Positions 10,728 to 22,217 of a stretch of DNA of 64,000 bases are shown here, in pieces. The notes under the pieces are model-generated. The model saw only the letters and a list, made by a program, of their open reading frames with translations. It was not told where the DNA came from and ran no database searches. Every line of letters starts with the position of its first letter. The first letter of the stretch is position 1. The position numbers and the translations under genes are program-made. Location of the stretch: assembly GCA_917880885.1 (NCBI GenBank), contig OU862931.1, forward strand, positions 16,348,736 through 16,412,735. The letters are read 5' to 3'. Origin of the DNA: Limnephilus marmoratus. Lineage: Eukaryota; Arthropoda; Insecta; Trichoptera; Limnephilidae.

Positions 10728-12884
10728 TAACCTTTTCTCTTACGCCGGCTGGTGGCGCTGGTCTGGTGCACGACGCCCCCTCCCCCCCGACCCCGCACCA
10801 CAAGGGTCGCAGTTGCCGGTCGCCGGCGCAGTCAGATTTAAGCCTTAGCATCGAGCGGTCGCGTCGAGTGTTTATATTACTTACGTACTCATAGTTTGTT
10901 GTTCATTCAAGTTCTAATATTGGTACGTGGCATAATGTCGCAAAAACGTAAAGTTGATAGTGAGTGCAGAGTTTTTCAGACAAAATGGGAAATCGCATAT
11001 TTTTTCATGGAATGGAAAGGTAAATCACTTTGTTTGATTTGCAATCAAACAATTGCTGTTCGTAAGGAGTTTAATTTAAAGAGACATTATGATTCGAATC
11101 ACAAAGGAAAATTTGAAGGTTACACTGAAAAGATAAGAATGGACAAACTATTATCTTTAAAATCTAACCTTCACGGCCAACAGTCGATATTCACTAAAGC
11201 TAAAACTGAAAGCGAAGACGCCTTAAAATCCAGTTTCATTATTGCATTAGAAATCGCCAAGAGATCAAAACCTTTCACTGATGGTGATTTTATTAAAGAA
11301 TGTGTGTTAAAAGTGGCTGATGTTTCATTCCCATCACAAAAATCAACCATTCAAAATATTCCGCTGTCAAGAAACACTGTTGCTTCAAGAATAAGTGATT
11401 TATCTCAAAATTTGGATTCCCAGCTGAAGGAAAAAATTAAGGAATTTACACACTTTTCGCTGGCTATTGACGAGAGCACTGATATTATTGATACTGCTCA
11501 ACTTGCTGTCTTTATACGAGGTATTAATAGTAACTTTGAAATATGTGAAGAACTATTGAAGTGCGTTCCATTGACAGGCACCACTACAGCAAATGATATT
11601 TATTCTGCTATTGAGCATTTAATAGTAGAATATGAACTCGGCTGGGATAAATTTTGCAGCATAACTACGGATGGCGCTCCTGCCATGGTTGGCAAACATT
11701 TGGGTGTTGTGACTAAATTAAAACAGAAAATATCAGAAAATTTTGTGGGAATTCACTGCATCATTCACCAGGAATCACTCGCATCCAAATATTTAAAAAT
11801 GGACCATGTCATGCAACGGGTAATTAAAATAGTAAATTTTATAAGGAGCAGAGGTCTAAATCACAGGCAGTTCAGGCAATTTTTACAAGATTTGGACGAA
11901 AAGTATTCCGATGTACCTTATTTCACGGAAGTTCGTTGGCTCAGTCGAGGAGCAGTTTTGAAAAGATTTTTTGAGTTACGTGACCCTATTTAAGCTTTCA
12001 TGTTAGAAAAAGGCAAGCCGATTGATTATGACAACGACTGGTGGCTTGATTGTGCATTTGTGCACACAAATGACCTCAATATAAAGTTACAGGGTAAAGA
12101 CTTGATCGTCACTCAAATGTATTCGCATTTACAAGCCTTCGAAACAAAATTAAGACTGTGGGAAATTCACATAAAAAACCAAACACTCGATCATTTCCCT
12201 CACGTGAAATCATGTGGCACAGTGAACCAGACAAAATTGGATGAGTATTCTCAACTTTTGCTGATTCTGATCACAGAATTTAACAGTCGTTTTGAAGATT
12301 TTCGCAAAATGCATAAAATGGAATTCCCACTTTTCAACAATCCATTTACTTTTGATGCTGCACTGGCACCAATTCATTTGCAAATGGAATTGATAGATCT
12401 CCAATGCGACAGCATTGTAAAGGATAAATTTAAGGAAGTTAATGTTACTACATTTTATACACAATATTTCAAGAGTTTGAATAACTATCCAAGTATAAGA
12501 AATCATGCGGCATGTATCCTGTGTATGTTTGGTAGTACGTATTTATGCGAGCAGATGTTTTCCGTTATGAAAATAAATAAAAACAAACATCGCTCACGGC
12601 TTACGGATGAAAATCTCCAATCGATTCTAAAAGTAACTACGACGAATATGACATCCGACATCAATGAACTTGTCAAAAACAAGAGAAGTCAGGTGTCCGG
12701 CTCAAGATAATTTACCTTGTTACCCTTCTTTTTAACTTACTGAATTTATAATAAATAGGTATCTAACTAAATAAAGATTTTAACAATTAAGTATGGGTTT
12801 TATTTTTTAAATATTGAGTCCGGCCCGCTTACACACGCCAAATGTTATAAACGGCCCTTAAGAATATCCAGTTTGACACCCCTG
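10728..12884 (+). mobile_element. Second hAT transposon (GTF2IRD2-like), right part
   Basis: It holds a GC-rich leader (10728-10890), the transposase gene, and a 3' end closing with CAGTTTGACACCCCTG, which reversed gives CAGGGGTGTCAAACTG, a typical hAT terminus. The left terminus was not found: the leader continues left of the first hAT for only about 20 bases (near 1215-1242) before DDE_3 sequence. It was therefore probably 5'-truncated before or during the insertion of the first hAT. Confidence 0.65.
10935..12710 (+). pseudogene. hAT transposase, GTF2IRD2/SCAND3-like, one nonsense codon
   Basis: The frame starts at MSQKRKVDSECR and runs to 12710, interrupted by a single TAA at 11991-11993; both halves are in the same frame. 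An N-terminal BED-like zinc finger (CLICNQTI...LKRHYDSNH) is followed by the catalytic region with HFSLAIDESTD, ITTDGAPAM, and TEVRWLSRGAVL. The C-terminal dimerisation region contains STYLCEQMFSVMKINKNKHR. Its length, about 590 codons, matches the family. It would encode the transposition enzyme. This copy is dead unless the stop is read through or is an allele or sequencing error. Confidence 0.85.
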
Positions 12885-12954
12885 CTCTAAAGTTTACACT
12901 ATTAATTGATTTTAAATTATTTATTAATGATAGTTTTGTTTGTGTTTTTTACAG

Positions 12955-13082
12955 ATATCAAATAAAAACGCCCAAAGTTCCGGCTGATTTAAAGTATTTT
13001 AAGAAATACGCGGAGAACGATATTCAAAAGGCTTTAGATGCTGTGAAAAGTGGTATGTCGAAAAAAGCCGCTTCTAAACATA
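12955..13082 (+). pseudogene. Pipsqueak-type HTH exon of a Jerky/pogo-like transposase
   Basis: A splice acceptor (TTTTTTACAG) precedes a frame reading ENDIQKALDAVKSGMSKKAA, typical of the N-terminal HTH_psq DNA-binding domain of Jerky-like transposases. The sequence switches after about 43 codons to LINE sequence, so only this exon remains. A C-terminal partner of the same class lies at 27012-28735, but linking them is inference. Confidence 0.65.
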
Positions 13083-13587
13083 TCGTTTTTATCACCGTTA
13101 TATCGATTTTAACCCGCCGAAAGTACCATATTGAACAATTATATCAAGGGAATGTCATAAATTTAGTTTTAGTGATTTTCTGGAAGAGCTTCAAACCTCT
13201 CTATTATGTACACCTAATTTTTGGGAAACAAAGACGCCAACAGAACTCGTCGAGATGTATAATACAACTCTTTTATGTCTGTTAAATAAATATGCTCCGA
13301 CGACGTCAAAAACACGTAAAGTTCGAAAGTCTGACGGCTGGTATGACGATGAATGCCGAAACCAGAAAAGACTTATGCGGAAATTAGAGAGGTCATATAG
13401 GAAAAATTCTACTGTAACTTCTAGGGATGAGTGGATCCTTGCTCATAAACAGTGTATGAGCAAAATAAATTCCAAAAGATCAGAATACTGGAATGAAAAG
13501 ATTGACTCTGAGCGAACCAATCCACGGCGTCTCTGGAACTCAATAAAGACTATTATTTCCGAAGCCACTGTTCCAATTAAAATGGAT
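13083..13587 (+). pseudogene. LINE fragment related to the 22-25 kb L2-like LINE
   Basis: A frameshifted reading gives LNKYAPTTSKTRKVRKSDGW and later SKRSEYWNEKIDSE. Both align with the linker between endonuclease and reverse transcriptase of the LINE ORF at 22218-24938. It is truncated on both sides, with an in-frame stop near the start, and ends exactly where BEL/Pao sequence begins. Confidence 0.75.
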
Positions 13588-15240
13588 GCAGCCTGGTCCT
13601 TCTACTGGACCCGTGCCTCTGGTGGACCAGAGGTACGCCTCACCGGCGTAGTCAGGGCCTGGAGGCCCAGCGCCGCCGCCCCCTCACTACAATGGGTCCC
13701 CCGGATAGATGTAACCCGGACCTTCCGACCCCGTACCTCTGCTCAACCTGAGGCAACGAGACGCTGTACGAGAGATGCCTGTTGGACCTGTGCCTCTGGT
13801 GGACCAGGGGCCCCTGCGTCACCTGGATTCTGATGGTGCCGGTCCCGACTCTGGTAAATCATCGGAAAGCTGGAAACAAACGATTTCATCCACAGCGCTC
13901 AATAAGTCTTTGACCCAAGGGGAACAAAATCCAAAAAAGCCGTTAAAACAACCAAGTGCACACGAGACGGCCCGCCACATCAGGGCTTGGATCCAGCAGG
14001 CAGACAACCCCCTCAGTTCACCTGCGCGCTCACGGAGGCCATCAGAGTTTCAAGGGCTCAGGACAGCCCCCATCCCACAATCGAGGATGACCCCGGGATA
14101 GCTGCACTTATCGCCAGGCAGTCAATGGCCAAGGATCTGCCTCCCTTCTCTGGTGACCCGCTGGTTTGGCCCAGTTTACCCAGTCAACCTCAACCTCATC
14201 CGACTGCAGCGGGCCCGCAAAGGGAAGGTCCGGAAAGCCGTGGGTCCCTTCCTGATGAAGCAGCGCTATGGAGGGACGACTTCGCTGGCTGCCCTGATGC
14301 TGGACAAGGCCAAGAAGCTCCCACACATGACAGCAGAGGCATCACCGGAGGACATCGCAAACTTCTCTGGGACGGTGCAGAATCTGGTGGCTTCGCTCGC
14401 TGAACAACGATGGCTACCTCACCAACCCGGCGCTCCTCGGTGACATCGCGGGGAAGATACCATGCATGATGCGGTTGGCGTGGCTGATGGAAGTGCGGCA
14501 CTACGAAGCGCCTGCCACCATCTTGCCGCCTTCCTGAAGTCCATCGCGAACGCCATCTCCAAGTCAGTTATGGTCGACCCCGCGAGGTCTAGACCCCATC
14601 GCGAGTAAGCATTTGCCACCACGGGACAGTTTGGCCGCGCAAAAGTGACAGTTATCGAAAGTTGTCAAAAGACAGTTCGCGAAAGTTACCGAATGACAGT
14701 TCACGAAAGTTACCAAATAACAGTTCTCGAAATGTGAATCGCAGTGACCATGTGACACCCCACCCAAGTGACTTTAACAATCGTGATGGGTGCCTACAAT
14801 GTGGTGAAAGGGGTCACTTGCTCCGTGACTGTCGCGAGTTCGCCGCAAAAGATATGAAACTTCGCTTAGAGACAGTTAAAAGTGCCGGATTGTGCCGTGT
14901 GTTTGGAAGGCAAACACATGTCCGGGACTGGTGCGGTGTCGGTGATTGTCATGTTCCCCACCATAAGTTACTTCACGACCCATCATTCGTGAGGCACACC
15001 ACAACATCTGAAGTCCACCATGCCGTGCTGAAAGTAGTGCCAGTGGTTTTGACGGGCCCCACGCAGCAGATCTCCGCGATCGCGCTGCTGGACGAGGGAT
15101 CAACCATCACACTCATTGACGCCGCCGCAGCAGAACAAATTGGTGCTACCGGACCCGTCCATGGACTGCGGCTGCACGGAGCCACCTCGCCATTCAGAAG
15201 TCTGCATAGCAGTCATCTAATAGGGAAGCTAGGCCCCCAG
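13588..15240 (+). pseudogene. BEL/Pao retrotransposon gag-protease remnant
   Basis: Frames pieced together show LPPFSGDPL (start of the BEL gag DUF1759 region), a KVRKAVGPFLMKQRYG-like block, then a zinc knuckle (CLQCGERGHLLRDC, 14795-14840), and a DUF1758-type aspartyl protease with LLDEGSTITLIDA near 15089. The reverse transcriptase, RNase H and integrase are absent. Several frameshifts show it is dead. GC content and codon use differ clearly from the surrounding AT-rich DNA. The order gag-knuckle-protease is that of BEL/Pao polyproteins. Confidence 0.8.
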
Positions 15241-15470
15241 GTAGGGGTTACCAACAGGAAGTCGAGGGTGTGCAAACACCTGCAAACGTGTGGTCGTTCC
15301 CCAGACACCGAAGCAAGTCGAGGCACAAAATGCCCCGGGTCCGTCCAAATCGCCTAATCAAGCAAATAGGAAGAGACAAAGGGAAGAAGACCAGGCAAGT
15401 CTACAGCTAACTTCAGCTAACACACTAAGCACTTCTAGATTTGATCTTCCCGATCTGGGGTCTCCTAAAT
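15241..15470 (+). other. Unidentified coding-like tail
   Basis: An open frame includes QANRKRQREEDQASLQL and ends at 15472. It is rich in charged and polar residues and could be the end of a LINE ORF1 or of a gag. I do not recognise it. Confidence 0.25.
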
Positions 15471-16198
15471 AGCATCAACCAGACATGCACCGAAGGCAAG
15501 AACAAACTCAACAAAGAGGGTAGAACAACCATTTATGAAGTTAAAGATTTTTTAATAATTTATCTATCAATTCTAAAATTGTAGGATAATTATTAAAATA
15601 TGGGTGAATTCATTGGCTATAAAGCACCATAATCTGTTTTTATGTCTCCATATTAAAATTCGGAGGTATGATTTTTTAAATGTGGGCGGAAAATATTCAA
15701 AATCGTCACCAAAAAACAGCAATCAGAGTAAAAAGTTTTTTACCGCGCAATCGTTCGAGTGGCTAACTGAGATGAATTTAAATTGTGTACAAATTTCATA
15801 TCTCATTATATTTCATTTCTTTGAACCTGTTCTTACTGCTTCAAGGAAATTATGAAATATTTGTATTTTGACTTGCAAACTACGAGATCTTCTGGCGACT
15901 TATAAATTTACACTAGTATCGGCAATTTGGAACAAGTTACATTCCTGGGGAAAATTTGACAGGCAATGAACAATTATTTCCTAGCAAAACTCGTTACCCA
16001 TTTACTCAGTATATATATATATAGCAAATAAGCCTGACAAATTTGGAATAAAATATTGACGTCTGGTGGATGTAGACTAAATACCTGTGTAATGGATTTC
16101 CCTATTTAGGTAAAAATGAAGAACCAGTGTCAATCGTGTGTGAAGTGTCAATGCCAGAATATGTAATATTGAAACTATTACAACCTAATATCTCATCA
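15471..16198. other. Gene-free AT-rich stretch
   Basis: No gene, RNA or repeat recognised. Confidence 0.3.
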
Positions 16199-16935
16199 GT
16201 TCATACAAGCGTTTGGTTTAATTTTGTTTTGCAAATTGCAATACTCCGCAGTGCAAACGTGATATTTCAGTGAATTTTTTGACCATGTGCCACCACATCT
16301 GGCACCTAATACCAAGCTGCCATTTTGAAAAGCGCGAAACCTTTGCAAACAAATCAGTGTTCTTTGACCAGCCGAAAAGCAAACAGCAAGCATTTTTATA
16401 ATATTCTGTTGTTGTTTTAGCTTCACTCTAATTTAAATTCCTTCGCATTTAAATTCATTCAAATACATTATAAATATTTTTTTTCCTTTCTATCTATGTT
16501 AAGTTGCACAAATTTGAATAAAAATAAATCTAATTACATTCGGTTCATACAAGCGTTTGGTTTAATTTTGTTTTGCAAATTGTAATACTCCGCAGTGCAT
16601 ACATGATATTTCAGTGAATTTTTTGACCATGTGCCACAACATCTGGCACCTAATACCAAGCTGCCATTTTGAAAAGCGCGAAACCTTTGCAAACAAATCA
16701 GTGTTCTTTGACCAGCCGAAAAGCAAACAGCAAGCATTTTTATAATACTCCATTGTTGTTTTAGCTTCACTCTAATTTAAATTCCTTCGCATTTAAATTC
16801 ATTCAAATACACTATAAATATTTTTTTTCCTTTCGATCTACGTTAAGTTGCACAAATTTGAATAAAAATAAATCTAATTACATTCGGTTCAAACAAGTGT
16901 TTAGTTTAATTCTGTTCTTGTCACGTTGCATAAAA
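16199..16935. repeat. 344-bp tandem repeat (about 2.1 copies)
   Basis: Units begin GTTCATACAAGCGTTTGG at 16199 and 16543, and a third partial copy (GTTCAAACAAGTGTTTAG) begins at 16887. Spacing is exactly 344 both times. Copies 1 and 2 differ at only scattered sites, so the duplication is fairly recent. The 76-78 codon open frames on the minus strand exist twice only because the DNA is duplicated. Confidence 0.9.
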
Positions 16936-17100
16936 TCACTTGCAATTTTTTTGGAATAAATTGAGGTTTATTTTTACTTTCACTGCATTCAAAATGAGTT
17001 CAATATCATTTAATTTTTTTTTTCTCGAGTAACATCATCTTTGCGAGCCTTTTTTGCATAAATTCGGCCCAAATTATTATTCCTTAATTGTGTTTTAGGA

Positions 17101-17560
17101 TGGATTGCGAAGAAATGTAGAAAAGCACGGTTAAATTAAAGGATGACGAAGAGTCATTACAGACAACGTCCAAAGACCTAACTGAAATAGATTCAATAGT
17201 GGCCTCCACATCCTCCTCAGGAATGGAGAACCCACGTTCTGAAGTTCTTATTCGTAACAAGGATCCCATAAAGCTGCTAAATGACAGCACTATGGAAGAG
17301 GCCGAAACTGCAAAGCGGGCCTTAGCTTCTTGCTGTAATATTAAAAGCTCAAGCAAGGCAGCAGTAATAGCCTCCATTAATAAAATGCTGGCTAATGCTT
17401 CACAGATGCGCTCACTCGTAGAGAACAATAAAGGTCTCACTAGCGAAAGCTGTGAGATCCAATCACTTAAATATACAATCTTGATCCCGGAAGCCCAACA
17501 TGCTAGGGAATTACTTGACCAGGAAAAAAGACATACCGATTGTAAAGTTTTAAGGTAAGG
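17101..17560 (+). pseudogene. LINE ORF1 (gag-like) N-terminal remnant
   Basis: MDCEEM, a stop, then KLKDDEESLQTTSKDLTEID continuing to the open frame ending 17558. Acidic, serine-rich N-terminus followed by a helical stretch (KAAVIASINKMLANASQM) is typical of ORF1 of I/R1-type LINEs. The zinc knuckles are missing. The RNase H remnant downstream (17930-18660) may be the other end of the same element. Confidence 0.45.
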
Positions 17561-17929
17561 AACTGGTAATGAAAGACTCATCTTCAGGACAATTTTTAAG
17601 GGACTCTTGAGTTTATTGATTCTATTTCCAATTACATTTTTATAACCGGAAGATACAAACTACCCGAGACAGACCAAGGAGTTACTAGTTAATTAAGTGT
17701 GGTTTCAGCGAAGCGAAGAGGAGAAAGAGGGTATATCACCCTAAAAAACAGCTATTTATAGAATAATATCCTGGCCTGACCAGAGTTTTGTACCTTCTGA
17801 CATCTGTTGACAATTTATCTAACTAGCTATGAGAGCTCCCACCTAATGTTTTATGTAGGATCTCGAGAGGTGTGAGTCCTGGCTAAATATAGTTAAATTC
17901 TAAGGTCTGAAGTTCAGACACCGATAATA
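17561..17929. other. Gene-free stretch between LINE remnants
   Basis: No gene or repeat recognised. Probably decayed LINE. Confidence 0.25.
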
Positions 17930-18665
17930 TTTTTAAGATTATTACTGGCAAGGGGGATAAAACTTTCTCTCCAAATATTGAAAAACCCACGGCAAGTCCG
18001 GACTTGTTAGTGGATGAAATTAAAGAACCCACGGGTTACGCTCGAGTAACTCGTGGGAAAAACGTTGCTCGATATACAATGCTCTTCTATAAGTTTAAAA
18101 GGAAGAGGATCTTTCTGCAAGTTTATGTGGATCTGGGGGCACAATGGACTACACGGCAATGAAAGAGCAGACGAGTAGCAAAGGACGCTGCTCTAAAAGA
18201 CAAAAACCGAAAGCTCTACTCAGAATTTCCACTAAGCTATGCGAAGCTTAAAATAAAGGAATCAATTCATGAAGAATGGGATCTGAGATACAAAAACTCT
18301 GACACAGGAAAAGGAACCCGACTATTCTTCAGGAGTATAAGCGAAGCTAGAGATTTTGGAAAGAGGACAATACCTACGTTCGAGCTCACCCAAATTCTCA
18401 CCGGTCACGGTGGCAATCTATAATACCTCCATAGGTTTAAGATAAAAGACAGTCCAGCGTGCCCATGCGATAAGCAAATGGAACAAACAATACAGCATTT
18501 GCTGTTAGACTGCCCAATGTTTTCTTAGGAAAGGTGGTACCTAACAAAAGAGAGCCAGAGGAGAAATATCAATATATCTCCCGGAGGTCATAGCAAACGG
18601 ATATCTAAGAAAAATTTTCATCAACTTCGCTAAAAATATAGTGACTAAAATAAGAGAGCAGAACA
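17930..18665 (+). pseudogene. LINE RNase H and C-terminal remnant (I/R1 group)
   Basis: Conceptual translation in changing frames gives WGHNGLHGNERAD (RNase H end motif), AKDAAL, FELTQILTGHGGN, LHRFKIKDSPACPCD and TIQHLLLDCPMF. This HRFK...CPC...H..L.CP module is the zinc-binding C-terminus of I- and R1-clade LINEs. It has at least two frameshifts and a stop. Confidence 0.75.
18028..18057. repeat. 12-bp-arm hairpin
   Basis: CCCACGGGTTAC (18028-18039) and GTAACTCGTGGG (18046-18057) pair except for one position, around a GCTCGA loop. It lies inside the LINE remnant. Function unknown. Confidence 0.6.
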
Positions 18666-19560
18666 AATAACGTAATGTAGACACTAAAAACACGCGCATT
18701 ATGAGCACGTCGATAAAATTAAATGAACCGTAACCACATAACTAGAATCAAAACTTACGTCAACAAAATTAAATATACCTTTTAACTACAAAACTAGTAT
18801 CAAACTTCTCACTTCCCTTTAAAAAATGGGCAATTTAAATAATTTGATCTTCAAGCAACACTAAATTAAAGTAAATAGTAAAATCACGCATATCAGAATT
18901 CGTCAATTAAAATTAAATGCATCATAAGTTCAAAACTTACGATGGCAAATAAGAACACTTCCCTTCCCAAAAAATTGCTAAGTTAAGTGGGTAAGAAACT
19001 ATCCACTTAACGAGGCATCCAAATTTTTATTACAGATCTTCAACACTGCTCCGGTTGAGGTTTTTCATGGTTCCCTCCAGCTGTAAAATGAATATTGGAG
19101 CAGTTAATAAATAGCCCATGACAGGATCCTAGCCCAACCAAATCCTTCCCCTCATCCTCAAGTACCCATGCACACTAAACACCCAGCCCTATCCAATACC
19201 AAAAACACATAGTAAAGTAAACTCATAGATGAAAATAAACCTTGATAAATAATAAGTAAGGTAAATAAAAGAAAGAACTGTTATGAAGCGATTGTATTTA
19301 TCGTAAGTTAGGTACTATTTTTTTTAAATGCATTTTAATTGGTTAGGTTGGCAAACCTGGGGGAGTTTCGTTCAACGTGTCGGTAGGCGGCATTTTTTGG
19401 GTTTGGTTTCCGGATCCGCACTCTGGTTTTCACGGCGTGATGTGCGGTACGCCGTGAAAACAACGGTCAATTAATCTTAAGTTTTAATACGATGTGATTG
19501 TAATCCAAGCTTTGGGCATCTGCATTCGGGGGACGGAAACACGTTGTGTTTTTTTTAAAT
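18666..19560. other. Gene-free AT-rich stretch
   Basis: No gene recognised. Confidence 0.3.
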
Positions 19561-19870
19561 ATAAAAATCAAAGATTTATTCGCGTAAAATGCGAGTTTTC
19601 GCGCGGGTCCCAAAAGGGAGCATGAGTTTAATGGCGATGTACGTGTGTTACGATTAATGTACCTCTTTATCCGAGCCATCGGTGTATATAATAACCCGCC
19701 ACGCTTATCATGGTGCGCGGTGCATCTAACCGAAGATTTATTCACGTAAAATGTGAGTTTCGCGAGGGTCCCAGTGACCACGAGTGAATTGGCAATGTCC
19801 GAGTGAAAAGACTATTGTACCTCATTATCCGAGTCATCGGATTAAATAATAACTCGCCGCGCCGTGATTA
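19561..19870. repeat. Degenerate direct repeat pair, LTR-like
   Basis: Two related blocks share AAGATTTATTC-CGTAAAATG-GAGTTT, GGGTCCCA, TGTACCTC-TTATCCGAG-CATCGG, and TAATAAC-CGCC-CGC. They begin near 19567 and 19733. This is an old duplication about 165 bp apart, probably within an LTR or its leader. Confidence 0.55.
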
Positions 19871-20518
19871 TATGCAGGCCAACTATCGAATTCCCCCCAA
19901 GGGTTTATTTATGGAACAAACCCGAGAATACCGCCGTGTTGAACGATTCTTCGCCTCGAATTGCTGACGGGCCTTCCTTTACAATTTGGAGTAGAGTCTG
20001 GGTACTCCTTCCTTCTCCTGAGGGTCCAGGTCTAACATCACTTCCATGCGACTGCTGAGGAGGTCGCAGGGCCAAGCTGAGCCGCAGAGGTTGGGATCAC
20101 CCTTGCCACCAGGAGCTGGGGTTGGTTCTCCCGACATCGGGAGTTCGGCGGCAGTAAATTTAATTAGGGTAGCTAGGAATAGCATAAAATTACGATATTG
20201 GTCCCGGGGGTGAGTCCATACCATTTATTTTATTATGTCTTACGAAAACAATACAGTGAACCGATTCTATACTCCACATTTTGTTTTATTAAGTAGATTC
20301 CTTGTGCAGCCTTTTCAGGAATGCTATGAAAACTAATGGCCCACACTCTGAGAATTGAGTACCGTGTTCTCCGCTGGTTGACATACCCAGACATTAGGCT
20401 GGGTTTGGCGTCCAAGGTTTCCTGTGAGGAAATCAAAGTTGACTAGCAGATTACACCCGAGCCCGACAAAGGCTCATTATTACATCTCCCTTTAATCTTA
20501 TAACACTAACACATAACA
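19871..20518 (-). mobile_element. Probable LTR sequence, minus orientation
   Basis: On the minus strand the block begins TGTTATGTG (from 20518), the same start as the BEL-type solo LTRs at 29580 and 57658. It contains a polyadenylation-like AATAAA near 20230 and a GC-rich block like a U5/leader. The other boundary is not resolved, so length and family are uncertain. Confidence 0.35.
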
Positions 20519-20639
20519 ATATGTCATTACACCTTAATGGTAACAGAACATTCAGGAAAAAAAAATCACAAACAAGTATTGTTGGAATGATGAGAAATAC
20601 CAGCAGTTTTCAAAACCATTAGTACTCCACATTGTGAAT

Positions 20640-21113
20640 CATTCATCTTAAAGGCTGGCCATGATACTACACTTACTGTTTATCAAGGAAAGTCAAAGAA
20701 AAATGTAATGACATTGAATACGGTACATCCGGATGTCCAATTTATATGGTATCGATGTAATTGACCAAATGGCTCGTAAATATTCTGTAAGAGCTGGAAG
20801 TTGGCGTTGAACTGTGCGCGTCTTCTACAACACACTTGATCTAGCTGCCATAAATGCGAGGATAATTAATAAAAAACACATTCTCCACCATTTTATTTTA
20901 AAGGTTATTGGAGAACTAAGGGCAGAGTATACAACTACTAGAACTGGTCCAGTTGTGTTCGCTTCCGAAGAACTGGCAGGAAAGGAACCGGAAATAAAAC
21001 TTCTAAAAGACGACAGTGCCAAATTAATAAAAAAATGTAAGAAAAACAGAACAAATGATAGCGTGATAATTGTAAGAAACCTTTTTGTGGAAAGTGCACC
21101 GGATATTTATTAA
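20640..21113 (+). pseudogene. piggyBac (PGBD4-like) transposase C-terminal remnant
   Basis: Frames read YGIDVIDQMARKYSVRAGS, then VFYNTLDLAAINARI, then KKCKKNRTNDS near the C-terminus. These match the end of PGBD4-like piggyBac transposases: the last catalytic aspartate block D..DQMA, the NxxDLAxxNA helix and the start of the cysteine-rich tail. Several cysteines of the tail are replaced. Frameshift near 20815. Confidence 0.75.
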
Positions 21114-21197
21114 AAAAAATATATGTTTATACTAAAAGTGCACCTAATTAAATAAAGTAAATAATTTTAACAAATAATTGATATTTTCATTTTGTAA

Positions 21198-21774
21198 CTA
21201 ACTAACTAACCATCACGCCGTTTCCTCGCAGGGGTAGGCAGAGAGGACGGACCGCCAAACAACTCGGTCTTGGCACACACTCTTTGCCTCACTCACATTC
21301 ATACATCGTCTCATACATTCTCTTCTATTGTTCTGACTTTTGACATGGCCCGACTCAAGTATTTGATTCACTTGATCGTGCCACGTCTTCCTCGGGCGTC
21401 CCCGACTTCTTCTACCATTCACATTTGCGTCGTATATTCTTCTTACACTACTTTCTTCGTTCATTCGCTCTACATGCCCAAACCATCTGAGGGTCCCTTT
21501 CTTAATCTTACTCATTATGCTTACATCAGCCTTACATTCTTTGCGGATATCCACATTTCTCACACGATCATACATTGTTTTACCACACATACGTCTCAGG
21601 GATCTCATTTCAACAGCATTCAGCTTACTTTCATCCTTCCTCTGCCAGTTCCATGCCTCACTGCCATACATCAGGGTAGGTACCAGGACTCCATTGTGGA
21701 CTGCTAGCTTCGCTTCTTTTGACAGTTTTTTATTAGCGCCAACGGCATTCAGTCCACCATTAATGGAGTTACCG
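21198..21774 (-). mobile_element. 5'-truncated LINE with 12-bp target duplication
   Basis: TTCATTTTGTAA lies on both sides (21186-21197 and 21775-21786). On the minus strand the element ends in a short (TTAG)n tail, seen on the plus strand as CTAACTAACTAACC. It was inserted between a piggyBac remnant and a Tigger-like exon. It is the best preserved of three copies in the window. Confidence 0.85.
21213..21774 (-). CDS. LINE reverse-transcriptase ORF, C-terminal part (about 188 aa)
   Basis: An open frame runs from the truncation point to a stop near the 3' end. It shows LVPTLMYGSEAWNWQRKDE, MRSLRRMCGKTMYDRVRN, LRWFGHVERM, and SRGRPRKTWHDQV. This arrangement (YGSEAW, then a GHVER block, then GRPRKTW) is the C-terminal thumb/connection of RTE-like and related non-LTR reverse transcriptases. 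The catalytic palm is missing by 5' truncation. It is uninterrupted, which suggests recent insertion. Confidence 0.75.
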
Positions 21775-21838
21775 TTCATTTTGTAATATAAACAATATAC
21801 AGTATCATCTGTTGTGACTTAGTTAAAAGCTCGATATA

Positions 21839-21934
21839 ATGAGTTCAGTGAGGCGAAAGTGTTTTTCAATTGAAGAAAAAAGTGCTATATTAAACCGTTT
21901 AGAAGTCAGTGAATCAAATACAATCCTTGCGAAG
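21839..21934 (+). pseudogene. CENP-B/Tigger-type HTH exon of a pogo-like transposase
   Basis: MSSVRRKCFSIEEKSAILNR then LEVSESNTILAK, followed by a splice-donor-like GTATAG. This is the first helix-turn-helix of CENP-B-like N-terminal DNA-binding domains. The remaining exons are not adjacent because LINE sequence follows. Confidence 0.55.
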
Positions 21935-22026
21935 GTATAGGTACATCTTTTTTATATTTCGTGAAATGAAATAATATTCTGTTTGGTTCGTGAACGTTGG
22001 ATAATGTGATGAATTTATTTATTTCA

Positions 22027-22217
22027 GACGTCTCCCCTAGGCCCACCCTCAAAAAACGAAATCGAAAAACCGAACCTAGAAGGAATAAACGTGAGCGATT
22101 TTAAAAAGAAAAATCCGTGTATGATTTTCAAAGGAATCGATGAGAATTATAATAAAGAAGAATTCATGAATGACTTAATCCTACAAAACAAAGATATAAA
22201 AACATTATATGTAGAAG
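22027..22217 (+). pseudogene. LINE ORF1 fragment, upstream half (interrupted)
   Basis: The frame LEGINVSDFKKKNPCMIFKG then IDENYNKEEFMNDLILQNK resembles the domain ahead of the zinc knuckles in ORF1 of CR1/I-type LINEs. It is cut at about 22217 by the L2-like LINE and resumes at 25546 (EKLKIKGTINI, then the zinc knuckle). Confidence 0.55.

Noticed and set aside
16196..16770. Two paralogous 76-78 residue minus-strand proteins
   Set aside because: They exist only because the DNA is tandemly duplicated. No motif, and no conservation beyond the nucleotide level.
20825..21022. Minus-strand 65-codon ORF
   Set aside because: Antisense of the piggyBac C-terminal remnant, which has the recognisable motifs.
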